A DNA stretch of 64,000 bases, taken from NCBI GenBank assembly GCA_033032175.1, contig CM065321.1, positions 4,114,501 through 4,178,500 of the forward strand, read 5' to 3'. The notes below the pieces were generated by a model. That model saw only the letters and a list, made by a program, of their open reading frames with translations. It had not been told where the DNA came from and did not search any database. The position numbers were made by a program, and so were the translations under genes. Position 1 is the first letter of the stretch. Each line of letters opens with the position of its first letter. Of this stretch, positions 32,713 through 43,866 are shown in pieces. Source of the stretch: Saturnia japonica. Its lineage: Eukaryota > Arthropoda > Insecta > Lepidoptera > Saturniidae.

Positions 32713-35700
32713 ATGAAGCTCTTAGTGTTTTTAATAACAGCCGTAGTTATTGTAGAATGCAAGCACACGTTCTTAGGTACGAGCGTGTTAAGGCCGATGG
32801 TCTACCACCACGACGTACAATATAGTTCAAAAATATTCAAGAAGAGAGTTGAGAATTTGTATTTCACTTTACCTAGTGTACCGTCTAACTATGGGAGGAC
32901 AATTCAGGTGAGTTTTATTACGTAATTAATTTAATTCATGAATAATTTATTTTTTATATTAAAATGCAGTAAACTGGTATTTATAATTTTAAATCAACAG
33001 TCAATTTCTCTTTAGTTGTGTATAAACCTTTTTCTTATTTATAATTATCTAGCAAATGCCGTAAGCATTGTTAATTTTAAGTTAAAAAGCGAAACTTTAT
33101 GTTTTTTTATAGCGAAAAAACTAAGAGTATCTCTTTTTGTTTATTACTTTCATAGGTTTTCTTCAGTTCCCAAATTAAATTCCTATGATTATAGCCTTTA
33201 TATGACATGCCTATGTTATTTATTAATGAGCTTTTTACTAAAAACTACTAATACATTTACTAATCCTAAAAAGTCAAATGGTCAGATTTGGTGTAACTAT
33301 TTTCTACCATACAGACGTCGAGATATCAATACAAATAAGACTAAAAGAAAACAACCTTAATTAGGTATTAATTTGTTCGTACCAAGCATTTCAAATCAAA
33401 ATAAGAAAACCTTTAGTAAAATTAGGCACTTGTGAACGTCAAAACATAGGTCCTACTACCGGTTCGGAAAACATCCCAGTCATCGAGAAGAACCGGTAAG
33501 AAACTCGATCAGGTTTATCTTTTTTATATAATATTTTTCAACTGGGCAAATGATATTTACAGTTAAAAATTATATTAAAAATCTAGTGAATGCACAGAGA
33601 GGGAGTCACTTTCAATTATGACTATCATTCATATGATGATGATCCACTCTATAACCGTGAAACCCACCATCTTGATTCGAATTTTGCATGAAACTTCATA
33701 ATAAAGCGTGCGATCGGAAATATAAACAAATTATGCTGTTTTTTACACTATAAATTAATTAAATACAAAGACTTATAATGAATTTAAAATGATTAAAAAT
33801 AAATCGCCATTTCGAAAAAATCATCAGAGGACAAGTGCAAGTCTCGTGGTGCAGTTTTAGTAAGTCCTGCCATTGAACCGATAGATCACCGGTTTGAACC
33901 GCGCACATGACAGTTTTCTATCTGGGTGCTAAATATAATATATCAGCGGTTTAATTATTATACTTAGTTAGAAATTAATTGGACGTGTGTGAAGTTTTTA
34001 GTTTCTAATCCGCTTGTAACTCGTAGTATATAAATATTTTTATTTTCTTTAACTAACATAATTATAAAAACAAGTTTAGAGCTTGTAAAAAATATTTTTT
34101 GTTACATAATAATGATAAAATATTCATATTATTTAACTTAAGATACTGTACTTCAAGTGAATTCACTTGTTTATATAACATTTAGGTCATAACAGATAAC
34201 AATATGAGTATTTACCGAATAAATAAATATTCTCGTTTTGATTGACCTCTCTTTATCTAAAACCTAAGTTGTGAGAGTTAAAAATAATGTACACACGATA
34301 ACAATATCATTATAATTGTCTCCACACACTAAGATGTTACTGCATATAGATTGAGTGGCTGGTAACAGAGAATTGTATATAACTTATTATATCATATATT
34401 ATTATAACTTATATATAAATTTTATATAATATAAAGCGTAATCTTTAAATTTAATAAATATGCGAAAATGAATTTTAATTTACACAGTTGTGGTGAAGTA
34501 CATCGGAATGGGGAAAATAACCAATATTAATATAATATGTACCGCAAATTTCAATATATTACATACATAAATCACGCCTCTTTCCCAACAAGGTAGGCAG
34601 AGATAACGTTCTATGATCCACGGCATACATCTTTCGCTTCTATCAATCGTTTCAAGTATGTTCGTAGGTTTAGAGCTCTTGACCTGACCCTTCTTCAGAA
34701 CGATATATATTCTTCAAATATATTAACGTTATTTTACATATTATTGATTAGGTGTAAGCTGTCATTTGTTTTCTTAATTGTGATTATGTTTATTACTACT
34801 TACATACAGCCTCATACATATAGTAAAACATAATGAAATTAAGTTTAGATCCTTCCTGGGGTTAAATCCTGAAATCTATTTTCAAAACACCGGAAACTAT
34901 ATAAAATACATTATTTGTTGAAACGACTTTTACGCCATCTATTGTACGTTTCTTATACTAAGTAAGTAACCTTTTCTCAAGTACCAAAATTTAACAAAGT
35001 TTCAACTCAATCGTAGGAACGATGGGCGACCTCATGAATCATCAATTTTATACGAGATAAAGATAATCAATGAACATTATTAGTAAATTAATTATATTTG
35101 TTATCATTATACAAAGTAATAAAACTCATTATGTAAATTTGAATTTGGTACAAATTAAGTCATAAACAAAAGTTATAACAAACACAAAAATACAAACAAA
35201 CTATTTCGTCATAGTTCGTTAACCATGTTAGTAATGTCGAGATTAAAAACATAAAAAATCTACCAAAATGGTCAACGGCCAAGTGGCTATTTCAAGTACC
35301 TCTGCCCTACCATTCTTACCTCTCTTTATTACCCGACTACCAGAAAGGAAACCTAAGCAGCTTGGTGGATTATATGGATATATTTCCACGGCAAAAAATT
35401 GCTTCCCAGGTTTGGCTAAGTGTGAATATCCAATGAAATTTCTATATGCTCTAACTATATAACTCTTTATCTAATAATTAGGAAACTTCAGTATACTTGA
35501 CGTAAAGTGACAGTTTTATTGTTTACGCTTATCGGCAGTCGCCTGGACTCTCTTCTAAGTAAAACTATGACGAAGTTTTTCATTATACCTTCCAATGACG
35601 TTTTATAAATAGACGCGTTATACTTTCACTAAAAGCAATTTGAAAATGTTACAAATTTTGTTATCAACATATTGATACAAAAGAGATAGGGTTTTACAGC

Positions 35701-38415
35701 GTGAAAACTCTGTTGTCAAAAAAGGATAAAAAAAATTATTCACTCACGTATCAGGTCGAAAATTAACTGAGGGCAATTGTCTACCATTTACCATGGAATG
35801 TAAAGAGCGTTCATACCGTAGCTACTTATAAAATATCATTGATCCTTTGGTTTAATAAAATAAGTAGGTACTATACCTACTATTATGCCACTTTTTCATT
35901 TAAGTTGTATGGTATGATTCAAAATAATAGTAGTAAGTACATACTTTATGATTTACATTGTTGTAAGTGATGAATCAGATTTTCTGAAATTCCCCGACAT
36001 CAGGAAAATACTGATGCAACAATTTGTAGGTAATGTTCAATATATCAATTCTCTTTTATTATAAATATAATACATTATTAGTAATAATAATAATTTATTA
36101 GTAATCATAGTGTTTAACAAACAATTGAAATTAAAATACATTTAAATTTGGTTTTAGTAGAAAATAATTAAGCATATAATATATACTGGCATGTAATATT
36201 ATTTAAAAATTTCAAACTACATCGAAAGATAAATTCTTGTTATTTCGTTACAAAAAGTCATTAGATTTTGTTTAATAAATTCGATTAAATATAAAGATAA
36301 AGTTTATTTCATAATGCTGCATTTTTTTACAAAGCTGCGAGCCTAGATCCAAACTGATTACGTTAAAGAATATTTTAGTATTACGTATTTTTCACGAAAT
36401 GAGTAATAAGCTATATAGTAGTACAACAATGCCACATTTTTACCGTATCCACTGTCTTCCGGCTAGTGTGTTCCCTCTTTCTTTTGAGCAGACCGGAATG
36501 ATAGCGACATCTGGTGATAGATTGTTGATTTTTCAGTGACCTCCGATTTTGTTAGCATATTATGCTTACCATCAGGTATTTGCCGTCACTATAGCGTGCT
36601 ACGTTAAAAAATCCTTTGACCCTGGAAGGTAAGGGTAAGACTACAGCTATATAAGTCTAAAGTCTTACCCTATATTCTGGAGTAATGCGTTCATCTCTGT
36701 GCGGGAGCACCTGGGTATCAGCTTGGCCCATTCGACTTGGCTCAAATGGTTGATGATCCTAAACTCACAACCTTGAAGTGCCACCTCCACAAAATTGAAG
36801 TGTATGTTTGTAATGTCAAAATAAAAACTTTTAAAATAACATTGAATTATTAGATTTTTGTCTGCCTTTCCCTTTCTTTGGGCTAATCTCCGAAATGGTT
36901 GGACCGATTTTGATACGACTTTCACTGACAGATAGCTGATTTTATAAGGAGTTAGATTTTAATACTTTATAAAAATAATTAGAGTTCCGTGCAAATAAAA
37001 TAATACCTAATCATTATTATCTTTAAAATAACCGGCGCGGCGTGGCCGCCGTCGTAACTTGGAAGCGATGTCACCACAATACCGATGGCATTCTGTAGTC
37101 CACGCGAGCGGAGCCGCTGGCACAATTAGTCTATGAAATAAACACGGAAACACAATACCACACATAGAGTATTCTTAAAGATGGTAATACGACGCGGCCT
37201 AGCCGCCGTCTTGATTCGGAAGCGGGGTCACTACAATACCGATGGCATTCTGTAGTCCACGCGAGCGGAGCCGCTGGCATCAATTAGTCTATGAAATAAA
37301 CACGGAAACACAATACCACACATAGAGTATTCTTAAAGATGGTAATACGACGCGGCCTAGCCGCCGTCTTGATTCGGAAGCGGGGTCACTACAATACCGA
37401 TGGCATTCTGTAGTCCACGCGAGCGGAGCCGCTGGCACAATTAGTCTATGAAATAAACACGGAAACACAATACCACACATAGAGTATTCTTAAAGATGGT
37501 AATAAAGAGGTTCTTAAAGGATTTATAACACCCATGTGCTATTCTGGTGTTGCAAGCGTTCATTGTCGAAATACACTGGATTAAATAAAATAATATCATA
37601 TTAATTGTAATTTTGTTGCTTCTTTTAGCCTTTATTTTCTTAATGGTTTCTGTTTTTTTTAACAGTTTTTTCACGCGCTTGTAAAGTTTTATTTTTCACA
37701 TACGACTTTATTTTAGGAAGGGTGCAAAATTACATAAAAATTTATCATTATAGATATTTAAAAAACTTTGTTTCTAAATTATAATTATTGATATGTATAT
37801 CACACATACACAGTAATATCATTTTCGATAGTAAAACGTGCTATGCGTTATGATAATGGTGTTCACGATGAGTTTTGAAGTCTTTATGACGGTGCGCTGA
37901 CTGGACGCATTTTAAACTCGCTCATTATAATATTAATTTATTCGTTACAAACAGTTTGCCCGGCAGACGTTGTTCTGCTCATTCCAGTAACCAACAACTG
38001 AATCACAACGCCACGCAACCTATCCCAATTTTTTCAGAGCCATAACTCACCAAAAAATATAAGAATTACGCATACCCATCGTTCTAATCCTGAATTATGG
38101 TTTTTAGTTCATAAAACAATCCAATACAAAAAAGGCATTTTCAGTTTTATCAAAAAAAAATCCGTTATCTTTCAAATGTTTCTTTCCTTAGAAATCTTAT
38201 TCGGACCATTACTAATTTTTTTTTTGCCAAATCCTATAATTTCTCGTAAAGCTTATCAATATATATTTTTTCAGGGTATTCTCGCATACGACATGACAAA
38301 TTCTGGAGCTTCAGCCAACGTGACACAGGGCGGCCTCGGTTTCAACTTCATGAATCTACGCATGAAAAGCGATCGCGGGAAGGAACTACATTACGACGTA
38401 TATATTTACGCTTAA
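32713..38415 (+). CDS. MBF2-family secreted protein, two coding exons (32,713-32,907 and 38,275-38,415)
   Basis: Predicted 111-residue protein. Exon 1 gives 65 codons and ends CAG|GTGAGT. Exon 2 follows TTTTTTCAG and gives 46 codons and TAA. The intron is 5,367 bp, phase 0. Residues 1-16 (MKLLVFLITAVVIVEC) form a signal peptide with a short hydrophobic core. The C-terminal half carries the family hallmark: GILAYDMTNSGASANVTQGG, then a Gly-Phe-Asn stretch, MKSDRGKEL and a final DVYIYA. That is the conserved 'I-A-D...GG...KS-RG...V-IY' pattern of MBF2 (named after a Bombyx transcription co-activator; most insect members have signal peptides and are probably extracellular). The length fits the family. 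A is at -3 of the start codon. No in-frame stop or frameshift. The specific function and paralog are unknown. The intron is full of repeats, and ORFs inside it are not exons. Confidence 0.85.
33447..33530 (+). repeat. Family C fragment in the intron
   Basis: 'cctactaccggttcggaaaa' and 'tcatcgagaagaaccggtaa' match the 3' part of family C at 19.4 and 23.4 kb. Confidence 0.55.
33531..34572. other. Intronic DNA with a tRNA-like segment
   Basis: 33,838-33,910 has an A-box-like 'ctcgtggtgcagttttagta' and B-box-like 'ccggtttgaaccgcgc', suggesting a decayed SINE head. The rest is AT-rich and unassigned. The 114-codon ORF at 33,016-33,360 is unlikely to be coding: no domain, and it lies within the intron. 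Confidence 0.4.
34573..34660 (-). mobile_element. LINE 3' end fragment in the intron
   Basis: 'cacgcctctttcccaaca' and 'ggtaggcagagataacg' on the + strand are the antisense of a common lepidopteran LINE end in which the ORF finishes shortly after a 'VNEAKEVCRDR'-type motif. Only the last part is present. Confidence 0.5.
34661..36429. other. Intronic AT-rich DNA, unassigned
   Basis: No repeat family or gene was recognised. The 64-codon ORF at 35,268-35,462 has no recognised domain. Confidence 0.4.
36430..36645 (+). mobile_element. LINE 3' end fragment (CR1-like) in the intron
   Basis: 'cttccggctagtgtgttccc' then 'ggaatgatagcgacatctgg' and 'taccatcaggtatttgccgt' parallel the better copy at 40,880-41,050. 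Coding is destroyed. Confidence 0.5.
36780..37017 (+). repeat. Helitron-like repeat, also at the duplication junction
   Basis: 'ctccgaaatggttggaccga' and 'ttcactgacagatagctgat' recur at 59,672-59,745, directly before the second copy of the 11.2-kb duplication. It is a common non-autonomous lepidopteran repeat. Confidence 0.5.
37018..37505 (+). repeat. Tandem repeat, three units of ~158 bp containing a Helitron 3' end
   Basis: The segment 'cacgcgagcggagccgctgg' starts at 37,101, 37,258 and 37,416 (periods 157 and 158). Each unit also has 'cgccgtc(t/g)t', 'caataccgatggcattctgt', an ATTAGT in place of the usual CTAGT, and 'ctatgaaataaacacggaaa'. Units 2 and 3 are nearly identical; unit 1 is more diverged at its 5' part. 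The GCGAGCGGAGCCGC core can form the hairpin expected near a Helitron 3' end. It lies in the MBF2-family intron, about 0.8 kb before the last exon. Confidence 0.8.
37506..38274. other. Intron 3' part, with a short dispersed repeat
   Basis: 'tttgcccggcagacgttgtt' and 'ctgctcattccagtaacc' at 37,958-38,000 look like a known lepidopteran repeat end, but only one copy is here. The acceptor is TTTTTTCAG at 38,266-38,274. Confidence 0.4.
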
Positions 38416-38454
38416 AACGACTTGTATTTTTATGTGTCTACATTTATATTTGCC

Positions 38455-38460
38455 ATTAAA
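38455..38460 (+). terminator. Polyadenylation signal ATTAAA of the MBF2-family gene
   Basis: ATTAAA lies 40 nt after the stop codon and is followed by a T-rich stretch at 38,471-38,480. This implies a very short 3' UTR. Confidence 0.55.
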
Positions 38461-38642
38461 AAACATTTCACTTTTTTTTTCACATATATATCACAATTGT
38501 ATACATAAATGTTGTAATCAGTTTTTAATTTGTTTTTATTATCGCTTGGATGCGGTTTCGATAGTCCTAGTTTCAACTTCTACAAGGTACCCAATGATTG
38601 TTTGGTGAACAAAACCAATATAATTCAACATTTATAATTATA

Positions 38643-39010
38643 CTAGCTTTTACCCGCGGCTTCGCTCGCATTGAAGCCATTAAATAAGTATCAGAGATCA
38701 TTACCATAGAAATGAATCAATATGATAACTATATGCTATATTGCTTAGCTGGGATTATCAATTTTTAAAATTACTACACTGTACTGACTGCTAGATGGTG
38801 TTGAAGAAGCTAGATTTTGAGATTTTTTGACAAACAATTTTTTTATTTTTCATATAAAAATTTTGATTTTTTTTTTTAATAAAAAGTATCCTATGTTACT
38901 TTTAATACCTCCAAGAATATGTGTACAAAGTTTCATGATGATCGGTTGAGTAGTTTTCGCGTGAAAGCGTAACAAACAAACTTATATTCACATTTATATA
39001 TTAGTAGGGA
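38643..39010 (-). mobile_element. Non-autonomous Helitron (Lep1-like), 368 bp
   Basis: On the minus strand it starts TCCCTACTAATATATAAATG, continues with 'gtttgttacgctttcacgcg' and 'aaactactcaaccgatcat', and ends 'gcgagcgaagccgcgggt' then AAAAGCTAG|T (CTAG at 38,643-38,646). The 3' hairpin is well preserved. It sits about 180 bp downstream of the MBF2 polyadenylation signal. Confidence 0.75.
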
Positions 39011-39220
39011 AGTAGGTATACATAATGAACTCTTTTTTTGATAATTTTGTTATCTTATCTCAGAATTATGTACATTAATAGGCAAGGAAGGAGACAGTTT
39101 TATCAGAACATTTTGATTACATTAATGAAAAGTAAATAGTAATGTCAAAGTTCAAAGCGCTAGTACCTGCTCGCTAAATAAAAATCAAAAACGTTTTTTT
39201 TTTTTTTCTTTGATTCTTCT

Positions 39221-40075
39221 TTAAAGTAAAAGCAGATAAAACTTTAGTATGGAGTGTGACTCCCTCTTTCTGAAATCACAAAAGGAATTCTTCTTAACGT
39301 GGTAGCGATTACACCCCCTATGGTTTCTTTTGGAATACGTTCCAACTCTGCGGTAATCATATAATTTAGGTCTAATGATCTGCGGCACCGACTGCCCTAA
39401 TCTCACTCGTCGCTTCAGAACGTCCCAATCATGCTCTATGGGGTTGAGGTTAAGACTACGAGCTGGCCAATGAAAACGACGAATTCCGCTCGAGCATAAT
39501 ATACGCTTCCACATCGACGACTGGTGGGCCCGAGCGTTCTCATCCATAAAAATTGAGTTGAACTTTCATTACGTATCGGTGTCCAGTCAGTCTGCCGTTC
39601 TTAATTAAGACTAACTTTGTACGATCCAACAAATGTATTCCTGCCCTAAATGAGCAGGTATAAGGTGTGATTTCTTCATAACACGCCTCTGCAAAGCGTT
39701 CTCCTCATCTTCGTAGGACTCGCTTACGTTGGTCTTCACCGTACAGAGATATCCTGGCTTCATCAGAGCCTGGCAACTTGTGCCTCATGGAGTAATTTAG
39801 GGCCGCGGGCCGGGAGTTGACTGTATAATATTAGCAGCTAGAAGCCTCCTCCTGACTGTCCATAAACTAATTTGCACATTTCGTACTTCTTCGAGGTTGT
39901 TCTTGAATTCCACATACGAAGATTTACCATTCCTCAACACTTGACTCACCAGAAAACAATCACCTCGCGGTTCGGTACATGACTTTCTTCCAAATCATGC
40001 AGGTCTTCTTTTGACGGAACCGGTCTCTTGATAGCGCTACCAGGTCTGTTGGACTGTCGAACGGCTCACAATGCA
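39221..40075 (-). pseudogene. Tc1-like transposase remnant
   Basis: The minus strand from 39,547 reads MDENARAHQSSMWKRILCSS, GIRRFHWPARSLNLNPIEHD and WDVLKRRV. This is the Tc1-type 'DDNARPH...WPARSPDLNPIEH-WD-L' block with the second and third catalytic regions. The residue before LNPIEH, normally Asp, is Asn (LNLNPIEH), and DDNARPH is DENARAH, so the site is damaged. Toward 40,075 the upstream part of the transposase is readable only in pieces with several shifts (for example the part around the first catalytic Asp is disrupted). No terminal repeats were found. Confidence 0.7.
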
Positions 40076-40784
40076 ATGAGTGCAAATAAGTGATTAATAT
40101 AAAAGGGTTAATAATAAGTTAAGGTTGTGGGGTATAGTAATACGATCAAATTAAGGAGTACCTAAATACATACAAACAGAATTAGATAATTTAAAATTAA
40201 ATACCTATTTAATTTACAGATAAAATTATATTTCTAAATATAAAACTATTTTAATATAAATCCTACTTGTACAAAATTCTATAATCTTATATAATCATAA
40301 ATAACCAAGAAATGAATATAGAAAAAGTTACATTGATCAGAGTATTCGTTTATTTTCTGTGTTGGATATAAAAAAGTCGCATAATGAAAATTAGTAATGC
40401 CTATATAAATTTTACGAGCAATAACATCCCAGACCGTCACGCATTACGCGGAAGGCGTTAGATTGTTGTGTAATATCACACTCTAGGGAATTGACGTGAA
40501 CTTAAATATAGTAATTAATAGCATAATTACATTCAATGAGAACTAAAAATATACGTAAAACTTTAAAAGTTACACAAGCTTAGCAACACAAGGTAAATTG
40601 AACATTTTAATAAAAACCCGGCCCCCGTAATTACCAGAATACAAGCTTTACTTAGTTTGAAATTAAATAGCGGTATGTAAAATCGCTTTCCCAGATTTAT
40701 TATTATTTGTTAAACTATTCGGCCCCCATTGTTTTGTATAAAACCTGCAACAGTGGGTAATTCTAATTCAACAACAGAACCACA
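40076..40784. other. Unassigned AT-rich DNA
   Basis: No feature was recognised. Confidence 0.35.
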
Positions 40785-41060
40785 TGCGATGGGCTTCAGA
40801 GTCGCAGTTTTACAGTAACTTCGTCATCTCAGCACGAACTAAATATTCTCTATAAATTTTTATTATCTTTGTCGTACCGTGAAGCTGTGGAACCATCTCC
40901 CGACTAGTGTACTCCCTCCTTCTTCTTACGATATCGTGTCCTGTAAGCGTTACATGAAGAGATATTTATTCTGCCCGGCATGACAGCGACGGCCGCCGAA
41001 GTATTGTTGTGCTAGCAATCAGGGAGAGTAGGTACCGTCAATGTGCCGAATTATTATATA
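40785..41060 (+). mobile_element. LINE 3' end fragment (CR1-like)
   Basis: 'cgtgaagctgtggaaccatc' and 'ccgactagtgtactccctcc' correspond to the 'WN-LP-SVFP' terminus; the 3' UTR follows with 'catgacagcgacggccgccg' and 'ctagcaatcagggagag'. Related to 26,180-26,358 and 36,430-36,645. Dead. Confidence 0.6.
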
Positions 41061-41099
41061 AAAAAAAATATTCTTAAATCAAAAATATAAAAAAAAACT

Positions 41100-42012
41100 A
41101 AATATTACTTACATGTGAAAGTAAAAGGAAAAAAATATTCTGAAATTATACTTACATATTATCAATCGAAGTATGTACCATTATTGCGATTGCTTGATTC
41201 TATTGCTGAAAAAATTGTGTGATCGAGAATCGATGAAATCTTTAAATGCGGTTTGGACAGCCTCATCGGAATTGCTATAATTCCAACCGCAATTGCTATA
41301 ATTCAGCGACCGTCTGTCGTGAAGTATGGGTTCTAGCGTAATTGTCCTGAAACAGCAGTTAGCTAGAGAGATTGACCAGTCTCGGTTGTTTAACGGCTAG
41401 CTTATCATGGTTTGTAATTGTTGACAATATAGATCTGCCGTTATCGTCTAGCTAGATCTTAGGAAGCTGTAGTGTATGACACCAGCACTGGTCCGCCAAA
41501 CACTGACCAGTACCTTTTTCTGAGTCAACTTTCGCTTGGGACAGGATTTGACCGGTACTTCTGGGTTCAACCACTATGATGAGGATTTCCTATTGTCATA
41601 AAGGATCCATTTTTAGTCAAAAATAACAATACGATTCAAAATGCACCAAATACTCACCAGTGCCTTTTATGAGTCAACTTTCGCTTGAGAAACTTTGGAG
41701 CCAAAATCGTACCGTGCTTTCTTTTACAGTAGCTTCACCATACACATCATTAATCCTTGGAGCTGTGTCTGCAGCTCTGATGCCACGTTAGAACTCATAT
41801 TCGTAAATAACGTTATATTTTAAGTTTTCCATTTTGTGAAAAAAAAAAACGATGTCATATAAAAATTAAATGGTGCGAAAACAAATGAATCACTATATCA
41901 AAACACAAATACACAAGCCTAAATTTGAAATTGGAATTCCTAATCAAACGCCAAATATTTGAGATCAAAGTGGTCAGTTCATCAAAACACCAATTTCATA
42001 TGTATGGACCTA
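41100..42012 (-). mobile_element. Mariner element, internally deleted and decayed (same family as 21,861-23,087)
   Basis: The right end 'aatttcatatgtatggacct' (41,992-42,011) equals the inverted repeat of the 21.9-kb copy. A weak partner 'attacttacatgtgaaagt' is at about 41,103. On the minus strand the order is the transposase start region near 41,800, 'actggtgagt' pieces and the block containing 'gcaattgcaaacc'-like sequence. The middle part between 41,500 and 41,700 is partly duplicated or shifted ('gtcaactttcgcttg' occurs twice). Length about 0.9 kb against 1.23 kb. Confidence 0.65.
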
Positions 42013-42037
42013 ATATTATATGAAATATTTAAAGTAA

Positions 42038-42256
42038 ATAAGTGTCACTGTAAGTATTTTTCTCGAGTCGTCTACAGGAAGAACGCTCTCGAGTGAGTGG
42101 ATATCAGACGCTGTAAGTGTGCTTCCGGCGAGGGCCTACGTCAAAGCCGCCGGATGTGGCGATTTTGAGACGGCCATCTTGAAACTCCTTGACATGTCGT
42201 CACAAGTGTGTGAGATTTTGGAACGTACACTTATACTTTTTATGAATGATGCTTGA
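42038..42256 (+). CDS. Unexplained short ORF, possible exon or repeat fragment
   Basis: Open from 42,038 to the stop at 42,254-42,256 without an early ATG. The readable core is GRTLSSEWISDAVSVLPARA, then YVKAAGCGDFETAILKLLDM and SSQVCEILERT. The composition is protein-like (mixed, amphipathic) and the DNA here is clearly more GC-rich than its surroundings. A possible acceptor 'gtctacag|gaag' precedes the core at 42,071-42,078. I do not recognise the family. It directly follows the mariner end. It could be an orphan terminal exon, a retroelement ORF fragment or chance. The minus-strand ORF over it is judged the shadow. Confidence 0.25.
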   Translation: MSVTVSIFLESSTGRTLSSEWISDAVSVLPARAYVKAAGCGDFETAILKLLDMSSQVCEILERTLILFMNDA

Positions 42257-43065
42257 CCTAAATTAGGTCTCATTTGTATTAGAAAGAACCCAATAAATTC
42301 AAATTTTACATCATATTTTTTTATAATCTGTAAAAAGTTTCGTGGCGTACTTGAGTATTTAGTGTATACCATACTGTACAAGTTTTGATTGTTGCGGATT
42401 ATTCGAACTAACTAAAACACACCAATCACTGCACAGTAATTAGGCACCAATATTGGTGCGAAACGTGAAGCACGGGATGTTTGGCATGCTACGACAATTT
42501 TTTTTTTTTGTACATTTGTACAAGGAGTTGAAAGTTTGTATGATGTCCTGCCAGTTTAAAAGTTTGAATCTTAAAATAATTGACAAGTAAGCTCGTGTTT
42601 CACAATGGTGCTCAATGATATTAAGTAATTTTAATATTATTGATGGGTGTTTAGGTATTATATATTATTTTATTTAGGCAGATTTATACAATGACATGTT
42701 TATACATTTATATTTGCAAAATTGAAGTGTATATTTGTAATTTTAAAATAACAGCTTTTTACTAAATGTATACGAAATTATAAACGGTACTTATAACAAA
42801 AAAAAAAAAGATTTTTATTTGTCTGATGACTAATGTTTTTTTTTAAATCTTTTATTTTAACGAGGCTTCGGTACATCCCTGATGAATATTCCAGCCTCTT
42901 ATGAAAAGTCAACTTATTCGATAAAATTGCAAAAGTTATTTAAATTTAGGAATCAAAGAGACAAATTTATAAGGACTAATGTTTTAAGGAGTTACTTAAA
43001 CTACTTTTGTTTGTAACAAACACGTGCGTAGCCCGCGGGCTAGATTTAAATGTATTTATAATATT
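42257..43065. other. Unassigned AT-rich DNA
   Basis: A poly-T run at 42,500-42,510, and 'cgtagcccgcgggctag' ending at 43,043 resembles a Helitron 3' end but is followed by A. No gene was recognised. Confidence 0.35.
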
Positions 43066-43206
43066 TGTGAAATCAGCCGATAAAATAGTGAAAATTACTA
43101 ATTAGTAATATGTACATGTATTATAATATGCTCATTTATATAACTTATTTCGTAAATAAAACAAATTTTTCATCAAATTTTCACTATTTTATCGGCTAAT
43201 TTCACA
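43066..43206. mobile_element. MITE or long hairpin, 30-bp near-perfect inverted repeats
   Basis: The left arm 43,066-43,096 (starts TGTGAAATCAGCCGATAAAA) and the right arm 43,175-43,206 (ends TTTATCGGCTAATTTCACA) are complementary with one mismatch over about 30 bp. The spacer of about 80 bp is AT-rich. No second copy is in the window. Confidence 0.6.
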
Positions 43207-43660
43207 TGTAATATAATTCACACTCGAAACAATAAGCTATAAATCTGTGAGTGAACTATAATGGTTCTAAATAAGAATAGATACCCGACGTTTCGAGTAC
43301 ATTATGGACGATTCCAGATATTTCGAGAATAGTGAAATCTTTCTATTTTTACTCAGATCGTAACTCCAGGCTCTGAAACTTGATATTTAGCTTATGGTTT
43401 TATATAACCGCAGAAATAACAACTAATTTGGAAGGAATAAAGTTACTGCAACAATCTAGTTAATGTATATAACCAATTAACATAAAAGCCATCTGTTTGA
43501 GAGCAACATTCACCAAATTATAGCCATTATCATAAACCAATAGCTTCCCGATAAGGATAATCTTGTTTTATGGTAACTCGCGGATATAGATTTCATTGTT
43601 CGACATGTATTTACCTAATACATTCGTCAGCTTCATTGCTTTACTAATTCTTTTTATTTT
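43207..43660. other. Unassigned DNA
   Basis: No feature was recognised. Confidence 0.35.
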
Positions 43661-43866
43661 ACCCGATTGCAAAAAAGTATGTCTATTGGTTTGGCATACT
43701 CTGTAACCTAAACTGGTTGACGGATTTTAGCATACGAGTTGTCGTTAGATTCGTTTTAATTGTGATAATGACATAGGCTATAATGCTATATAGTATTTAA
43801 GTACTACGTCTGGGAATGAAATAAAAAGCAAAAACAGAAAAATAAATGTTTTTGTCGCAGTCGGGT
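43661..43866. mobile_element. MITE, family B, inverted copy
   Basis: Ends ACCCGATTGC at 43,661 and GCAGTCGGGT at 43,857-43,866. The interior is the reverse complement of the copy at 30,645 ('ttagcatacgagttgtcgtt', 'gacataggctataatgctat'). Confidence 0.65.

Noticed and set aside
33016..33360. 114-codon ORF as a gene or extra MBF2 exon
   Set aside because: It lies in the intron just after the donor, has biased Asn/Leu/Tyr/Phe composition from AT-rich DNA and no domain.
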